Below are positions 6,594 to 15,129 of a DNA stretch of 64,000 nt, piece by piece. The notes beneath the pieces were generated by a model. The model was not told the origin of the DNA and did no database searches. It worked only from the letters and a program-made list of their open reading frames with translations. Position 1 is the first letter of the stretch; every line of letters starts with the position of its first letter. A program made the position numbers and the translations under genes. The stretch is from Bradyrhizobium sp. Ghvi (GTDB lineage: Bacteria > Pseudomonadota > Alphaproteobacteria > Rhizobiales > Xanthobacteraceae), in the NCBI RefSeq assembly GCF_900115265.1, contig NZ_FOVU01000014.1:1-64000 (forward strand), written 5' to 3'.

Positions 6594-8369
6594 ATGAAAC
6601 TGCTTGAGAACCTTAAGACCTCCAGACCGGACAGCCTTTCCAAGAAGCTGCCAGACGATGCATTTGTCATGCTCGACCCGGCTGTCGAGGTTCTGGACGC
6701 CGAGATTGCCGAACATCGATTGCTCAGTCACGGTTACCTCGAAACCGGCATGGTCGTGCCACCGGGCGATGGTCTGGTGGACTTTGTCACCACGCTCAGC
6801 AACGAGCCTGTTAATGTGGCAGTTCTACGCACTCAATTCGATGATCAGTCCCTGATTGACGAGATGCTGGCTTCGCTGCGCCAGCACGGCTTTATGCACA
6901 TGACCTCGCAAACGAAGCCGTCGACCGAGGAGCTTGAGCATCTGCGACGCATCGCGGAATGTGCACGCACCGCAAGCTTGCGTCGCTCCATCGTAATCGA
7001 CCTCGATGCTGAAACTTCGCTCGAGCAAATCTCCACACGTTTGAAGGACGAAACGCATCCGCCGGAGTTGCTGCTGCTTTGCGCGCGGCTGGCAGATCAC
7101 AAGTTGACTTTGGGTGAACTGGCCCGCCTTCGCCAGAAAGGCATTGTTCGAATGCACCAGACGGCGGTGCAAACGCAATGCCTGTCGAGCGACAGTGAAC
7201 TCCGGCGTTCCCTTAATCGTCTCAGTGCCGCGGTCTACCTGGACGCAATTTCTTGGCCGGCGCCAAAACATCCAATTGCCGGGCTTGAGGAGATGGTTCG
7301 CGATTGCGTCGCCGTCCATGTGCTCATGACGCCCGGCCTGTCGATCATGGACGCGGCTGAGCGGAGACGCGTTCTGACCTGGGCGGCCTCGGCCTTCATC
7401 TCAGGTCTGTGCTTACGGCTTGAACCGGACGCTCTCTGGCCTGCGGGCGATGCCGCCGAAGATGATTTTGATGCCATTTTCAAAGCCGTCCGCGCAATCG
7501 AGAACGCGCTCGGTGACGTCCTGATCGTCAATTTGCCGAGCGACGAGGTGTTGCTGGGCAATGCGGCGTCTTCTGCTTTTCCCGGCCGGTTGTCCGATTT
7601 TGCAAAGCGTTTTCGAACCGCGTACTTGCGATGGCGCCTCCCTTTGTTGAAGGCATGTGAGAACGACAACAGCTGGAGCCAGGTACCTGAAGTCGAAGAC
7701 AAACTGGTCCGTGCGCAAGAGGATCTGCTTCCGAATCACCCGGAACTGCTGCTGCTCAAGCCGGGGAGCATCGTGGTCGACGTCTGCGGCGGGCTCGGAC
7801 GCGTTGCACGACGCTTGTCGCCGGCTGTTGGCGAAGACGGACTCGTCATTTCTGTCGAGATGTTTCGCTGCCTGAGCGATCGGGCGCGCCGGTTCGCCTG
7901 TGAACGAAACTTCACGAATCTCGATTTTCGCCCTGGTCTTGCGCAGCGTCTCGCTCTGCCCGATGCGTCAGTTGATGCGGCCGTCAACGAATGGACCGGA
8001 GGCATCTGGGAACTGGGACTCGGAGCCAGTATGGTCAAAGAAATGGCTAGGGTCGTACGCCCCGGAGGCCGCATCGCGGTCACCCATCGGCTTGTGCAGC
8101 TTCATCTCGCTTCGCTCCGGCAGCCATGGGTCCAGTACGACGACATCTACGCGTGGATTCGCCAAGCCTTCGTGCATCCGGATCTGACGATCATCGCGGA
8201 GCGCATCTGGGGTCAAATCGTCCCTTCGCTCATAGGCGAGCATGCAACCCTTTGGCGCAAGCAGTACATGCCGCGCCTGATAAATCCCTACGACGTAATC
8301 TACAGATGCGATGACAGTCCGGATACGCGCGCCGACGTTTATCTAACCATCATCGCGCAACGGCGATGA
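6594..8369 (+). CDS. RRE-like / SAM-methyltransferase fusion protein
   Basis: 591 residues. Residues about 45-110 (VDFVTTLSNEPVNVAVL..., ...LIDEMLASLRQHGFM) resemble a PqqD-type RiPP recognition element. Residues about 120-330 are helical and could be a remnant or relative of a radical SAM barrel, but there is no CxxxCxxC. Residues about 390-510 form a class I SAM-dependent methyltransferase: motif I IVVDVCGGLGRVARRL (from 393), an acidic ribose-binding residue in VISVEMF, then LALPDASVDAAVNEW and VRPGGRIAVTH. The likely task is methylation of the modified peptide, with the fused recognition domain holding the leader. It lies 18 bp after the partner gene in the same operon. The ribosome-binding site is weak. 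Confidence 0.72.
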   Translation: MKLLENLKTSRPDSLSKKLPDDAFVMLDPAVEVLDAEIAEHRLLSHGYLETGMVVPPGDGLVDFVTTLSNEPVNVAVLRTQFDDQSLIDEMLASLRQHGFMHMTSQTKPSTEELEHLRRIAECARTASLRRSIVIDLDAETSLEQISTRLKDETHPPELLLLCARLADHKLTLGELARLRQKGIVRMHQTAVQTQCLSSDSELRRSLNRLSAAVYLDAISWPAPKHPIAGLEEMVRDCVAVHVLMTPGLSIMDAAERRRVLTWAASAFISGLCLRLEPDALWPAGDAAEDDFDAIFKAVRAIENALGDVLIVNLPSDEVLLGNAASSAFPGRLSDFAKRFRTAYLRWRLPLLKACENDNSWSQVPEVEDKLVRAQEDLLPNHPELLLLKPGSIVVDVCGGLGRVARRLSPAVGEDGLVISVEMFRCLSDRARRFACERNFTNLDFRPGLAQRLALPDASVDAAVNEWTGGIWELGLGASMVKEMARVVRPGGRIAVTHRLVQLHLASLRQPWVQYDDIYAWIRQAFVHPDLTIIAERIWGQIVPSLIGEHATLWRKQYMPRLINPYDVIYRCDDSPDTRADVYLTIIAQRR

Positions 8370-8407
8370 TCTATCAACTAAGTAGCGCGATAACGTGAGG
8401 TGCGACC

Positions 8408-9898
8408 ATGAGATCGCGGGAATCCGCACTTGAGCAAGCATGTTCGTCGCTGCGACGGCTCGGAGTTCCGGCGATGTTGCCGGCACTTCATGCCGCCGGA
8501 ATCGGCATCAGTCGGGCGGTCCTGGGCGGATCGCACTCGGTGGCGATCTACCCGCCCATCGACTCCTTGACACCGCTCGATTCAAGAAGCGTGATCGATA
8601 AGATCGATTGGGGCAAAGAAGCCAGTCTCTATGTTCACATAGCATTCTGTGAAACGCGCTGCACTTTCTGTCACTACACGGTCGACCACTACGCTGGAAA
8701 ACACTCTATCGAGGGCGACGCCAAAGTTGCTCGTTATCTGGCGGCGCTAAAACGAGAACTCGCGTTTTGGGGCGCGCGGCTCGCTCGAAGCGGCACCGTG
8801 GTGTCGTCGGTCTATATCGGCGGAGGCACGCCGCTCGTTCTCGATGAGTCAGCGTTGCGAGATTTGATATGTGCCATTCGAAGCGAATATGATCTGCGGT
8901 CCGGCGCGGAGTTTTGCATCGAAGGCAGCCCCCTCACGATCACCGCGCCTGAGGGCGAATACAAGCTGCGGTCTCTTAAAGCTCAAGGCGTGACGCGCCT
9001 GAGCTTTGGAGTGCAGTCGTTCGATGATGAAGTCCTCAAATATGCGGCCCGCGGCTACAAGCGCGAAACTCCGATTCGTGCATGCGCAATTGCAAATCGG
9101 ATCTTCGAAAACTGGAATCTCGACCTGATCCAGGGGCTCTATAAGGGGTCGACGTCTGAAGTATGGGACAATCTTGAAGCCATTGCCGAGATCCGTCCAC
9201 CACACCTCACTTGGTATCACGGGCGATTCGGGGACCGTCCTCAAGGGCACTGGTTTAGGACGGAAACAAAGCGAGTGGAGTTCGAGGACGAGTTCACGAC
9301 ACTTCTTGGCCGGATCCTTATTTGGCAGGAAATGGCCGCGCTCGGCTATGACCAGACAGACGGCAACCGCTTTGTGCGATCGCAGGAATTTACCGATCCA
9401 TTCAAGAGGATCCGAACGACGGCGGCGAGCGATCTTCTTGGGCTGGGGGCGGGAGCCTACTCCCATGGTGGCGTCAAAGTGGCGAAGGCAAACAGTCTGG
9501 GGCACGTGTTTCGCAACGACCCGAATATCCCGTCATATGTGGATGCCGTTTTGACAGGCAACGTTCCGATCGCCACCGGACGCGCCGTCAACGAGGAGGA
9601 ATTGCTGGCCGCCTCTTACGCGACAGGACTGCGTATCGGACGCATTGAGGACGAGAACCTGCGGTCGCTCCGCTGCGCTCATCCGGAGCTTTCGAGATAT
9701 TATGACGGTCTTGTCGACGAGCTGAACAATGCCGGCGCATTAGAGGCTTATCTCGACGATAGGGGCCAAGCCGGGCTGAGACTTTCCGCACTCGGTAAAC
9801 TCTTTGAAGACGAGGCCTTGTGCCTCTTTTTCAGCCCCGCGGTCAAAAGCGAATTGGCCAGAAGAACGACGAGCGAACGCAAAATGCAGCTCGCATAG
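8408..9898 (+). CDS. HemN/HemW-like radical SAM enzyme
   Basis: 496 residues. The radical SAM motif CETRCTFC (CxxxCxxC, C81/C85/C88) is followed by the glycine motif VYIGGGTP (about 136-143), the QSFDDEVL segment typical of coproporphyrinogen-oxidase-like enzymes, GLGAGAYSHGG, and a HemN C-terminal domain. HemN-like (class C) radical SAM proteins use SAM both as radical source and methyl donor or carrier, so C-methylation of peptide carbons or cyclopropanation-type chemistry is possible; true HemN/HemW would not be expected in this context. The ATG at 8408 has GAGGTG upstream. It is the fourth gene of the peptide cluster. Confidence 0.85.
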   Translation: MRSRESALEQACSSLRRLGVPAMLPALHAAGIGISRAVLGGSHSVAIYPPIDSLTPLDSRSVIDKIDWGKEASLYVHIAFCETRCTFCHYTVDHYAGKHSIEGDAKVARYLAALKRELAFWGARLARSGTVVSSVYIGGGTPLVLDESALRDLICAIRSEYDLRSGAEFCIEGSPLTITAPEGEYKLRSLKAQGVTRLSFGVQSFDDEVLKYAARGYKRETPIRACAIANRIFENWNLDLIQGLYKGSTSEVWDNLEAIAEIRPPHLTWYHGRFGDRPQGHWFRTETKRVEFEDEFTTLLGRILIWQEMAALGYDQTDGNRFVRSQEFTDPFKRIRTTAASDLLGLGAGAYSHGGVKVAKANSLGHVFRNDPNIPSYVDAVLTGNVPIATGRAVNEEELLAASYATGLRIGRIEDENLRSLRCAHPELSRYYDGLVDELNNAGALEAYLDDRGQAGLRLSALGKLFEDEALCLFFSPAVKSELARRTTSERKMQLA

Positions 9899-9922
9899 CC
9901 GGAAAGGCCGGGAGAGGTAGTC

Positions 9923-10663
9923 ATGGACAGCTTGGAGCAGTCTGCTGCAAGACAGAGGGGCCCTACCGGAGATGGCATCCGGGCCGAACGCGCCGGCTGG
10001 AGCTTCGGCGGCGACACACCTCAATATTTTGATCGCCACGTTGCAAGGTCCGTTCCCAACTATGAAGCCGGCCATAGCCTGATTGAACAGGTGAGTGATT
10101 TTTTCGTAAAGAAGGACTCCGTCGCCTATGAAATCGGTACTTCAACCGGAACGCTCCTGCGGCAACTAGCGAAACGCCATCCACACGGCACGCGTTGGAT
10201 CGGGATCGACAACGAACGCGCCATGATCGAATACGCCCGTAGCGCTCAGCCCAAAGCGCCGAACGTCGAGTACCTGCTCGCAAACGCATGCGAGGTCGAC
10301 TACGAAGCCAGCGATTTTATCGTCTCCTATTATACGATACAGTTCGTTCCGCCACGACACCGGCAAAGCTTGATAGACTTAATCTACAAGTCGCTCAACT
10401 GGGGCGGAGCATTCCTGTTTTTCGAGAAAGTCAGGGCGCCAGATGCGCGGTTTCAGGATATTATGAGCGCGATCTATATCGATTATAAGCTGGAGAACGG
10501 CTATTCCCCCGAAGAAGTTCTGGGAAAAGCAAGCAGCTTGAAAGGCGTTCTTGAGCCGTTTTCGACCAAGGGCAATCTCGATATGTTGCATCGTGCGGGG
10601 TTTATGGACGCCATGACCATATACAAGCATGTCTGTTTCGAGGGATTTCTCGCCGTCAAATAG
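9923..10663 (+). CDS. CmoA-like class I SAM methyltransferase
   Basis: 246 residues. SAM-binding motif EIGTSTGTLLRQLA (about 70-83), acidic motif IGIDNERAMIEYAR, YYTIQFVPPRHRQSLI, then FFEKVRAPDARFQDI and YKLENGYSPEEVLGKASSL. These match the tRNA carboxymethyl pathway enzyme CmoA, which makes carboxy-SAM from prephenate. The arginine of CmoA that grips the carboxylate (in its ...KARLHKAGF segment) is not conserved here; the aligned residues read LDMLHRAGF. It is therefore either an ordinary methyltransferase of CmoA shape or uses a different donor. Good ribosome-binding site (GGAGAGG). Last gene of the cluster. Confidence 0.78.
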   Translation: MDSLEQSAARQRGPTGDGIRAERAGWSFGGDTPQYFDRHVARSVPNYEAGHSLIEQVSDFFVKKDSVAYEIGTSTGTLLRQLAKRHPHGTRWIGIDNERAMIEYARSAQPKAPNVEYLLANACEVDYEASDFIVSYYTIQFVPPRHRQSLIDLIYKSLNWGGAFLFFEKVRAPDARFQDIMSAIYIDYKLENGYSPEEVLGKASSLKGVLEPFSTKGNLDMLHRAGFMDAMTIYKHVCFEGFLAVK

Positions 10664-11528
10664 GACTGTTTAGCCTATAGTTTGCCTTGGGCAGCTGCTT
10701 GGTAAAGATTGTCCCTGATCCATTAATCAGGGTGTTCACCTCGCCATGTCTCTAACGTCGAGATCGCTTGCCGGATCTTCTCCCTTCCGGTCATGGTCGC
10801 AGTAGCCAACGTGACCTCCGGCAGCTGATAGTTGCGCCGGAGCGCCGCTCCGCGACAGCCATGTTCACGCCGTCGGTTGGCCCGGGTTCGGCCCTTCCAT
10901 TGTGGCTGAGGCATCGCCGAGTTGGGGCGATGGGGGGCGCCATGCGCCCACCCGCAATACGACGAGCTATGACGGCCGGACGCATGACGACCGCTTACAA
11001 CTCGCACACGCGCTTGGTTATCATTTCCGCGCTGCAATGCGCGTCCTTGGACATTGATCGTAGGACCGTATGTCTGTCTCTGACAATGAGGTGGTTCGCC
11101 CGACACTGCGGGTCCGAGGGTGTCTCGGGTAGCCCAGCCGATCCTCAACAGGAGGACGAGCCCTGACCTCGTTACTCTCGATGCGTAGTCCACCGCGGAT
11201 AGTTGGCAAAAAATGTGAAGCCCGTTTTCAATGCGTTTGCGGCACTCGCTCCCGATGCCAGACAATGCGGCAGTTCAAGCGGCCATGCCTCGCGAACGCA
11301 TCAGGCAATCTGGGGCACTGATGAACTGGAGGAACGCTCGACCAGTGCGGCCGACTTCTGGCTCATGATTGAACCGCCGGAGATCAAGACCTTCGACGAT
11401 CTCTCGAGTAGCTCTGCAACGATGACTTCAAGCAGGTTTTCGCGCTGTCCGAACTCGCGCAGGCCAGCCAGCAACACGGAGGAGTCCACCATCATTTCTT
11501 TCGCGCGCGAGCGGAATCCGACCGAAAG
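10664..11528. other. gene-poor stretch after the peptide cluster
   Basis: No T-rich terminator is obvious after the last enzyme gene. A minus-strand frame at about 10723-10900 ends ...REKIRQAISTLETWRGEHPD and looks protein-like over its last 40 residues only; no family recognised. The rest shows nothing supportable. Confidence 0.4.
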
Positions 11529-12134
11529 TTACCGCAGGCGCGACAACAGAGATACCAGCTCGGCTTGCCGTCTCGTCCCGGTCCGTAGAAAAACGGCTTT
11601 GAGATGATTGCGCGCTGTCCCTGGAGAAATTTTCATATCGAGGGAAATTTCCTTAAGCGTCTTTCCTTCGACCAGCAGCGATCCGAGCCGGGCCTGAGAA
11701 GGCGTCAGTCCGAAGATCTCCATCACAGAATTCTGCGATACCTGGAGGGTTTCGTTGAGATCGGTGAGGAGAAGAAGGGCGCCCAAAGCCGGAAATAAGT
11801 CCTCGTCCCCCAATCCTTGCACAAAGGCATCAACGATGACCGGACGGCCTTGGCGTCTGGTGACGACAGTTTGCAAGGTGGTACGACCTGCTTCTCTCGA
11901 TGCGAGACGGATCTGGTTGACCAGCCGATCCAATCTCATTCGTGATTGAAGGTCCGCCGCGAACAGACGCTTTCCCTTGATCGAAAGATCACCATCAAAA
12001 AGACTATGGGCCTTCTCGTTGACATCCAGCACCATGCCGTGACGATCGACTACAATCGCCGCTCGTTTCAGCAATCCAAGCGCACCAATCATCCTGCGCT
12101 GTTCCCACGAGTGATGCGCATTTTGCTTGGGCAA
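11529..12134 (-). pseudogene. LuxR-type regulator, N-terminally truncated
   Basis: 201 residues read from a TTG. Residues about 20-75 look like a PAS-type sensor (AAIVVDRHGMVLDVNEKAHSLF), and residues 140-200 are a complete LuxR helix-turn-helix (LTPSQARLGSLLVEGKTLKEISLDM, then SPGTARNHLKAVF). Full-length rhizobial proteins of this arrangement are usually about 370 residues; the in-frame sequence upstream hits a stop within about 20 codons, and no good start or ribosome-binding site is present. It is therefore probably a 3' remnant, although the DNA-binding domain is intact and could be expressed. Confidence 0.6.
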
Positions 12135-13168
12135 GATAAAGCTCTCTTTGGACCGGCGCCCGTTTCCTCTTCAGTCTTGAGCATTGATTATATGATCGTG
12201 CTTGCCGTCACTAAATAAAAACCAACAAACCCACGGATCAGCCGGCAACTTATAGCTGCGTGCCTCTACGTCGACAGTCCCGTTTGGGATATGCGTCCTT
12301 AATTCTGGTCAGCTTCGGACTACGTCGTCTGCAGCCGGACTTTTGGTCTGGAACTGCTTGGTGCGTTTCAGGCAGGCGGCCCTAATGATGGAACCCGTTG
12401 CGGTGCGTACGGATGTGTCTATGGCGCACCAGTTCGGTACGTTACGTACTATCAAATCCAGCAGGCATGCTCGATCGGACATTGGCAACTCCCGCGTCAT
12501 CAGCGAAAAGCTCAATGGGGGCTCGGCACCTATCGCTTGATAAGAAAAAAGCCATTGGCGCGCACGCTTGCAGATGAGGGGAGCTTGGTTGTCACCTCTG
12601 GCCAGCAATCGCGATGCGAAGAGTCGGAAAAGCGCACCGCCCGAAGACGAGCGGGTGAAAAGCCGCGAACTTCGGGCAGACGGAGTTCGGCACTTGCGTC
12701 GAATCGTACCATCGCGCAGGGCCAGAACTGTTAGCGCGAAGGTTGTGAGCCGCGGCAGTTTGATAGTAGAAGAAGGTTCTATGCAGGCTTTTACCTCGTA
12801 TTCGGATGCGCGCTGATGCGCCCTCGGCGGACCAGGCAAGGATCCGTATGGGGAGCCCGGGAGCGGGCGGCCGATCTTGGCGAGCAATACCTGCGACATT
12901 CAAACGATCGACTACTCCATAGGCCCGTCAATGCGCGGTGGCGCCATTCAAATGGCGCCTATCAAGACGGTGACCTCGCCACAGCGTCCGAGTCTTCCTA
13001 GCGTCGAAGCCGATTGTGGGTCGTCACGTATACCGACAACCCTCTGCGTGTACTCAGCAGGTCGAAGCCAACCGTCCTCCTGCTTTAATCCGACATCTCG
13101 TCACCTCATCGGCCATGACCGCCTCGAAGTCCTGGACGGATGCAGCAATCCGACATTTTTCCGGACCG
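12135..13168. other. gene-free stretch
   Basis: About 1 kb without a convincing gene on either strand. A GTCAGCTT half site occurs at about 12308. Otherwise only chance frames. Confidence 0.45.
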
Positions 13169-13195
13169 GTCAGCTTCTCGAAAGCTAGACCTATC
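13169..13195 (+). promoter_or_regulatory. tts box (TtsI-type activator site)
   Basis: GTCAGCTTCTCGAAAGCT, followed by AGACCTATC, matches the rhizobial tts-box consensus GTCAGnTTnTCGAAAGCT over all fixed positions of the first 18. TtsI activates type III secretion genes in response to plant flavonoids. It lies 72 bp upstream of the ATG at 13268, normal spacing for a TtsI-driven effector gene. Confidence 0.85.
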
Positions 13196-13267
13196 ATCCT
13201 GGCGTAGTGGAGATATCTCGGGACTGATCTGCGACTACAGCGAAACATCGTTTAACGGAGTTGCGAG

Positions 13268-13511
13268 ATGGTTCGAATCCAAGACGCGCTCGATACGGCA
13301 ACGTTAGACCCCGCCAGCACGTCAGGCGCCACTGGGCGATGAAACGATAGGTCAGGCGGCGTTTGACCAGCATCTGGACGACAGCTCGCAAGAGCAACAG
13401 GCTAGTCCAGGTCCTTCCGATCTCACTATTTTAGACGAGGTGGAGGATCGCCTTGATGCTGTCAACCAGCAGCCCGATTTGAAGCTTGTCGTCATTTCGA
13501 ACCGCGCTTGA
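13268..13511 (+). pseudogene. 5' portion of tts-box gene: effector-like leader joined to OtsA start
   Basis: An ATG with GGAG 7 bp upstream begins MVRIQDALDTATLDPAS and meets a stop at 13340. One base later the frame continues without interruption as DETIGQAAFDQHLDDSSQ...DLTILDEVEDRLDAVNQQPD, then LKLVVISNRA and a stop at 13509. KLVVISNR is the first beta strand and glucose-6-phosphate arginine of trehalose-6-phosphate synthases, and the next frame carries on with the rest of that enzyme. Two single-base shifts (near 13337 and 13506) thus separate a polar Ser/Gln/Asp-rich leader of about 75 residues, unusual for OtsA and typical of type III secretion signals, from the catalytic body. Either a recent pseudogene or sequencing errors. 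Confidence 0.6.
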
Positions 13512-15129
13512 ACCCTTCGACCCCAATAAACCCCAGACCGGCGGGCTTGCCGCGGCTCTCGAGCCGGTCGTGGAACGTTCCGGCGCGATTTGGATAGGCT
13601 CGTCGGAGATCCGCGGCGACGGGATCGAGCGGCCCCTGCCGCTGGTGCCGACTGGTGCAGGCCACGTCGCCAAGCTCGATCTGCCGGCCGCGGACCGTCC
13701 TGGCTACTATCGAGGTTATTCGAATTCAACATTGTGGCCAGCATTGCACTCCTTGCCGGAGCGGATGTCGGGCTCGGAAGAAGATTATGACAGCTATCGA
13801 AGGATCAACGACTTTATCGCGCGCGCGGCTTTCGACGTACGAGATAGCGACGCATTCTGGGTGCATGATTATCATCTACTCCCGCTTGGGGCCGAGCTGA
13901 AAGACCTTGGCATTGAGCGGCCAACCGGCTTTTTCCTCCATACGCCATGGCCCACGCCCGACATGATAGAGTGCATACCCAACCATCGCGATTTGATGAA
14001 ATCGATGCTGGAGTACGATCTGCTCGGCTTTCAGACAAACTGGGATCTGAACAACTTCTTGGCATGCCTGCGAACCCATTTCGGCTTGGAGAGCAAGGAT
14101 GGCGTTGTGACCACAGAACGTGGCCAGACGCGACTTCAAAAGTTCCCAATCGGTATCGATGCCGAGCGGTTCGCAGCGTATCTTGCGGCAGATCTCTCTC
14201 CCGCAGAGCAAGAAGAGGTCTCGTCGTTGTTGCAAGAAGTCCAGGGCGCCAAGTTTGCAATCGGCGTAGACCGGCTCGATTACACGAAAGGCATCGATAG
14301 ACGGGTCGAAGCGCTCAATGAGCTTTTAAAGAAGGAGCCGCAGAGCATCTCACTCGTACAGATTGCCCCCTTCTCGCGCGCCGACGTTGACGAGTATCAG
14401 AACTACAAGGAGGACGTGGAGAATGCCATCAATCACGTCAACGACGATCACGGCACAGACGAGTGGAAACCGATCCACTACACGAACGAATCGTTCAGCC
14501 AGGCTGCACTCGCGCGTCTTTACCGCGAGGCCCATGTCGGCGTCGTGACACCGTTGCGCGACGGGATGAATCTGGTGGCGAAGGAATATGTTGCTGCCCA
14601 GGACCCGAAGAATCCCGGCGTTCTGGTACTGTCGAAGTTTGCAGGGGCGGCTGAAGACTTCAACGAGGACGAGGCGCTGCTGGTGGATCCAAACGATCCC
14701 AAGGAAATTGCTGACGCTATTTCAAGAGCGGCCAACATGCCACTTGAGGAACGTATCGAGCGCTGGCGGTCGATGATGGATAAGATTGAATCCTATACCA
14801 TCCACGACTGGTCGGCAGACTACGTCCGGGAGCTGGACAAAAGCCGTGTCACCGTTCCGGCTGATCAGTGCCTTATTCTCGGTCGCGGCTGGACCAACGT
14901 GGCTCAGATGCCGCTGTACCGGAACCATGCCGGGGCGCTCGCCACCTACAACGAGATCGACTCCGCGGATGTCGCTCTGAAGGAGGTTGCCCGTGCAGAC
15001 GAGAAGAAGGCCTATGAGGCGCTTGAGGCCAGACTGATGCACACACAGGGCAGGCTCTGGGATCTGGGGATAGCCACAGCCTCGCTCAGTGGACGTTCCG
15101 AAGAAGAGCCTGGTGCTGGCGCGGACTGA
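13486..15129 (+). CDS. otsA: trehalose-6-phosphate synthase (OtsA-like), 5' end frameshifted
   Basis: Open frame of 547 codons; conserved sequence begins at LEPFDPNKPQTGGLAAALE (13507). It carries the GT20 motifs: WVHDYHLLPLGAEL, FFLHTPWPTPDM, LGFQTNWDLNNFL, FPIGIDAERF, GVDRLDYTKGIDRR, PLRDGMNLVAKEYVA and LSKFAGAAEDF. The reaction is UDP-glucose plus glucose-6-phosphate to trehalose-6-phosphate. The first strand with the SNR arginine lies in another frame (see 13268-13511), so translation from the TTG at 13486 would give a protein lacking it and probably inactive. A C-terminal extension of about 70 residues (after about 475) is also unusual. The tts box upstream and the leader suggest a type III effector version of OtsA rather than the osmotic-stress enzyme. 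Confidence 0.8.
   Translation: MSSFRTALEPFDPNKPQTGGLAAALEPVVERSGAIWIGSSEIRGDGIERPLPLVPTGAGHVAKLDLPAADRPGYYRGYSNSTLWPALHSLPERMSGSEEDYDSYRRINDFIARAAFDVRDSDAFWVHDYHLLPLGAELKDLGIERPTGFFLHTPWPTPDMIECIPNHRDLMKSMLEYDLLGFQTNWDLNNFLACLRTHFGLESKDGVVTTERGQTRLQKFPIGIDAERFAAYLAADLSPAEQEEVSSLLQEVQGAKFAIGVDRLDYTKGIDRRVEALNELLKKEPQSISLVQIAPFSRADVDEYQNYKEDVENAINHVNDDHGTDEWKPIHYTNESFSQAALARLYREAHVGVVTPLRDGMNLVAKEYVAAQDPKNPGVLVLSKFAGAAEDFNEDEALLVDPNDPKEIADAISRAANMPLEERIERWRSMMDKIESYTIHDWSADYVRELDKSRVTVPADQCLILGRGWTNVAQMPLYRNHAGALATYNEIDSADVALKEVARADEKKAYEALEARLMHTQGRLWDLGIATASLSGRSEEEPGAGAD

Noticed and set aside
12555..12573. Sigma-54 promoter candidate TTGGCGCGCACGCTTGCA
   Set aside because: The GG-GC spacing is one base too long and no gene follows.
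12309..12899. 196-codon minus-strand open frame
   Set aside because: No protein-like pattern; several overlapping frames of equal quality exist on both strands.
13270..13280. GGTTCGAATCC, identical to a tRNA T-psi-C arm sequence
   Set aside because: No acceptor stem, anticodon arm or CCA region can be formed around it; it lies inside the coding leader after the tts box.
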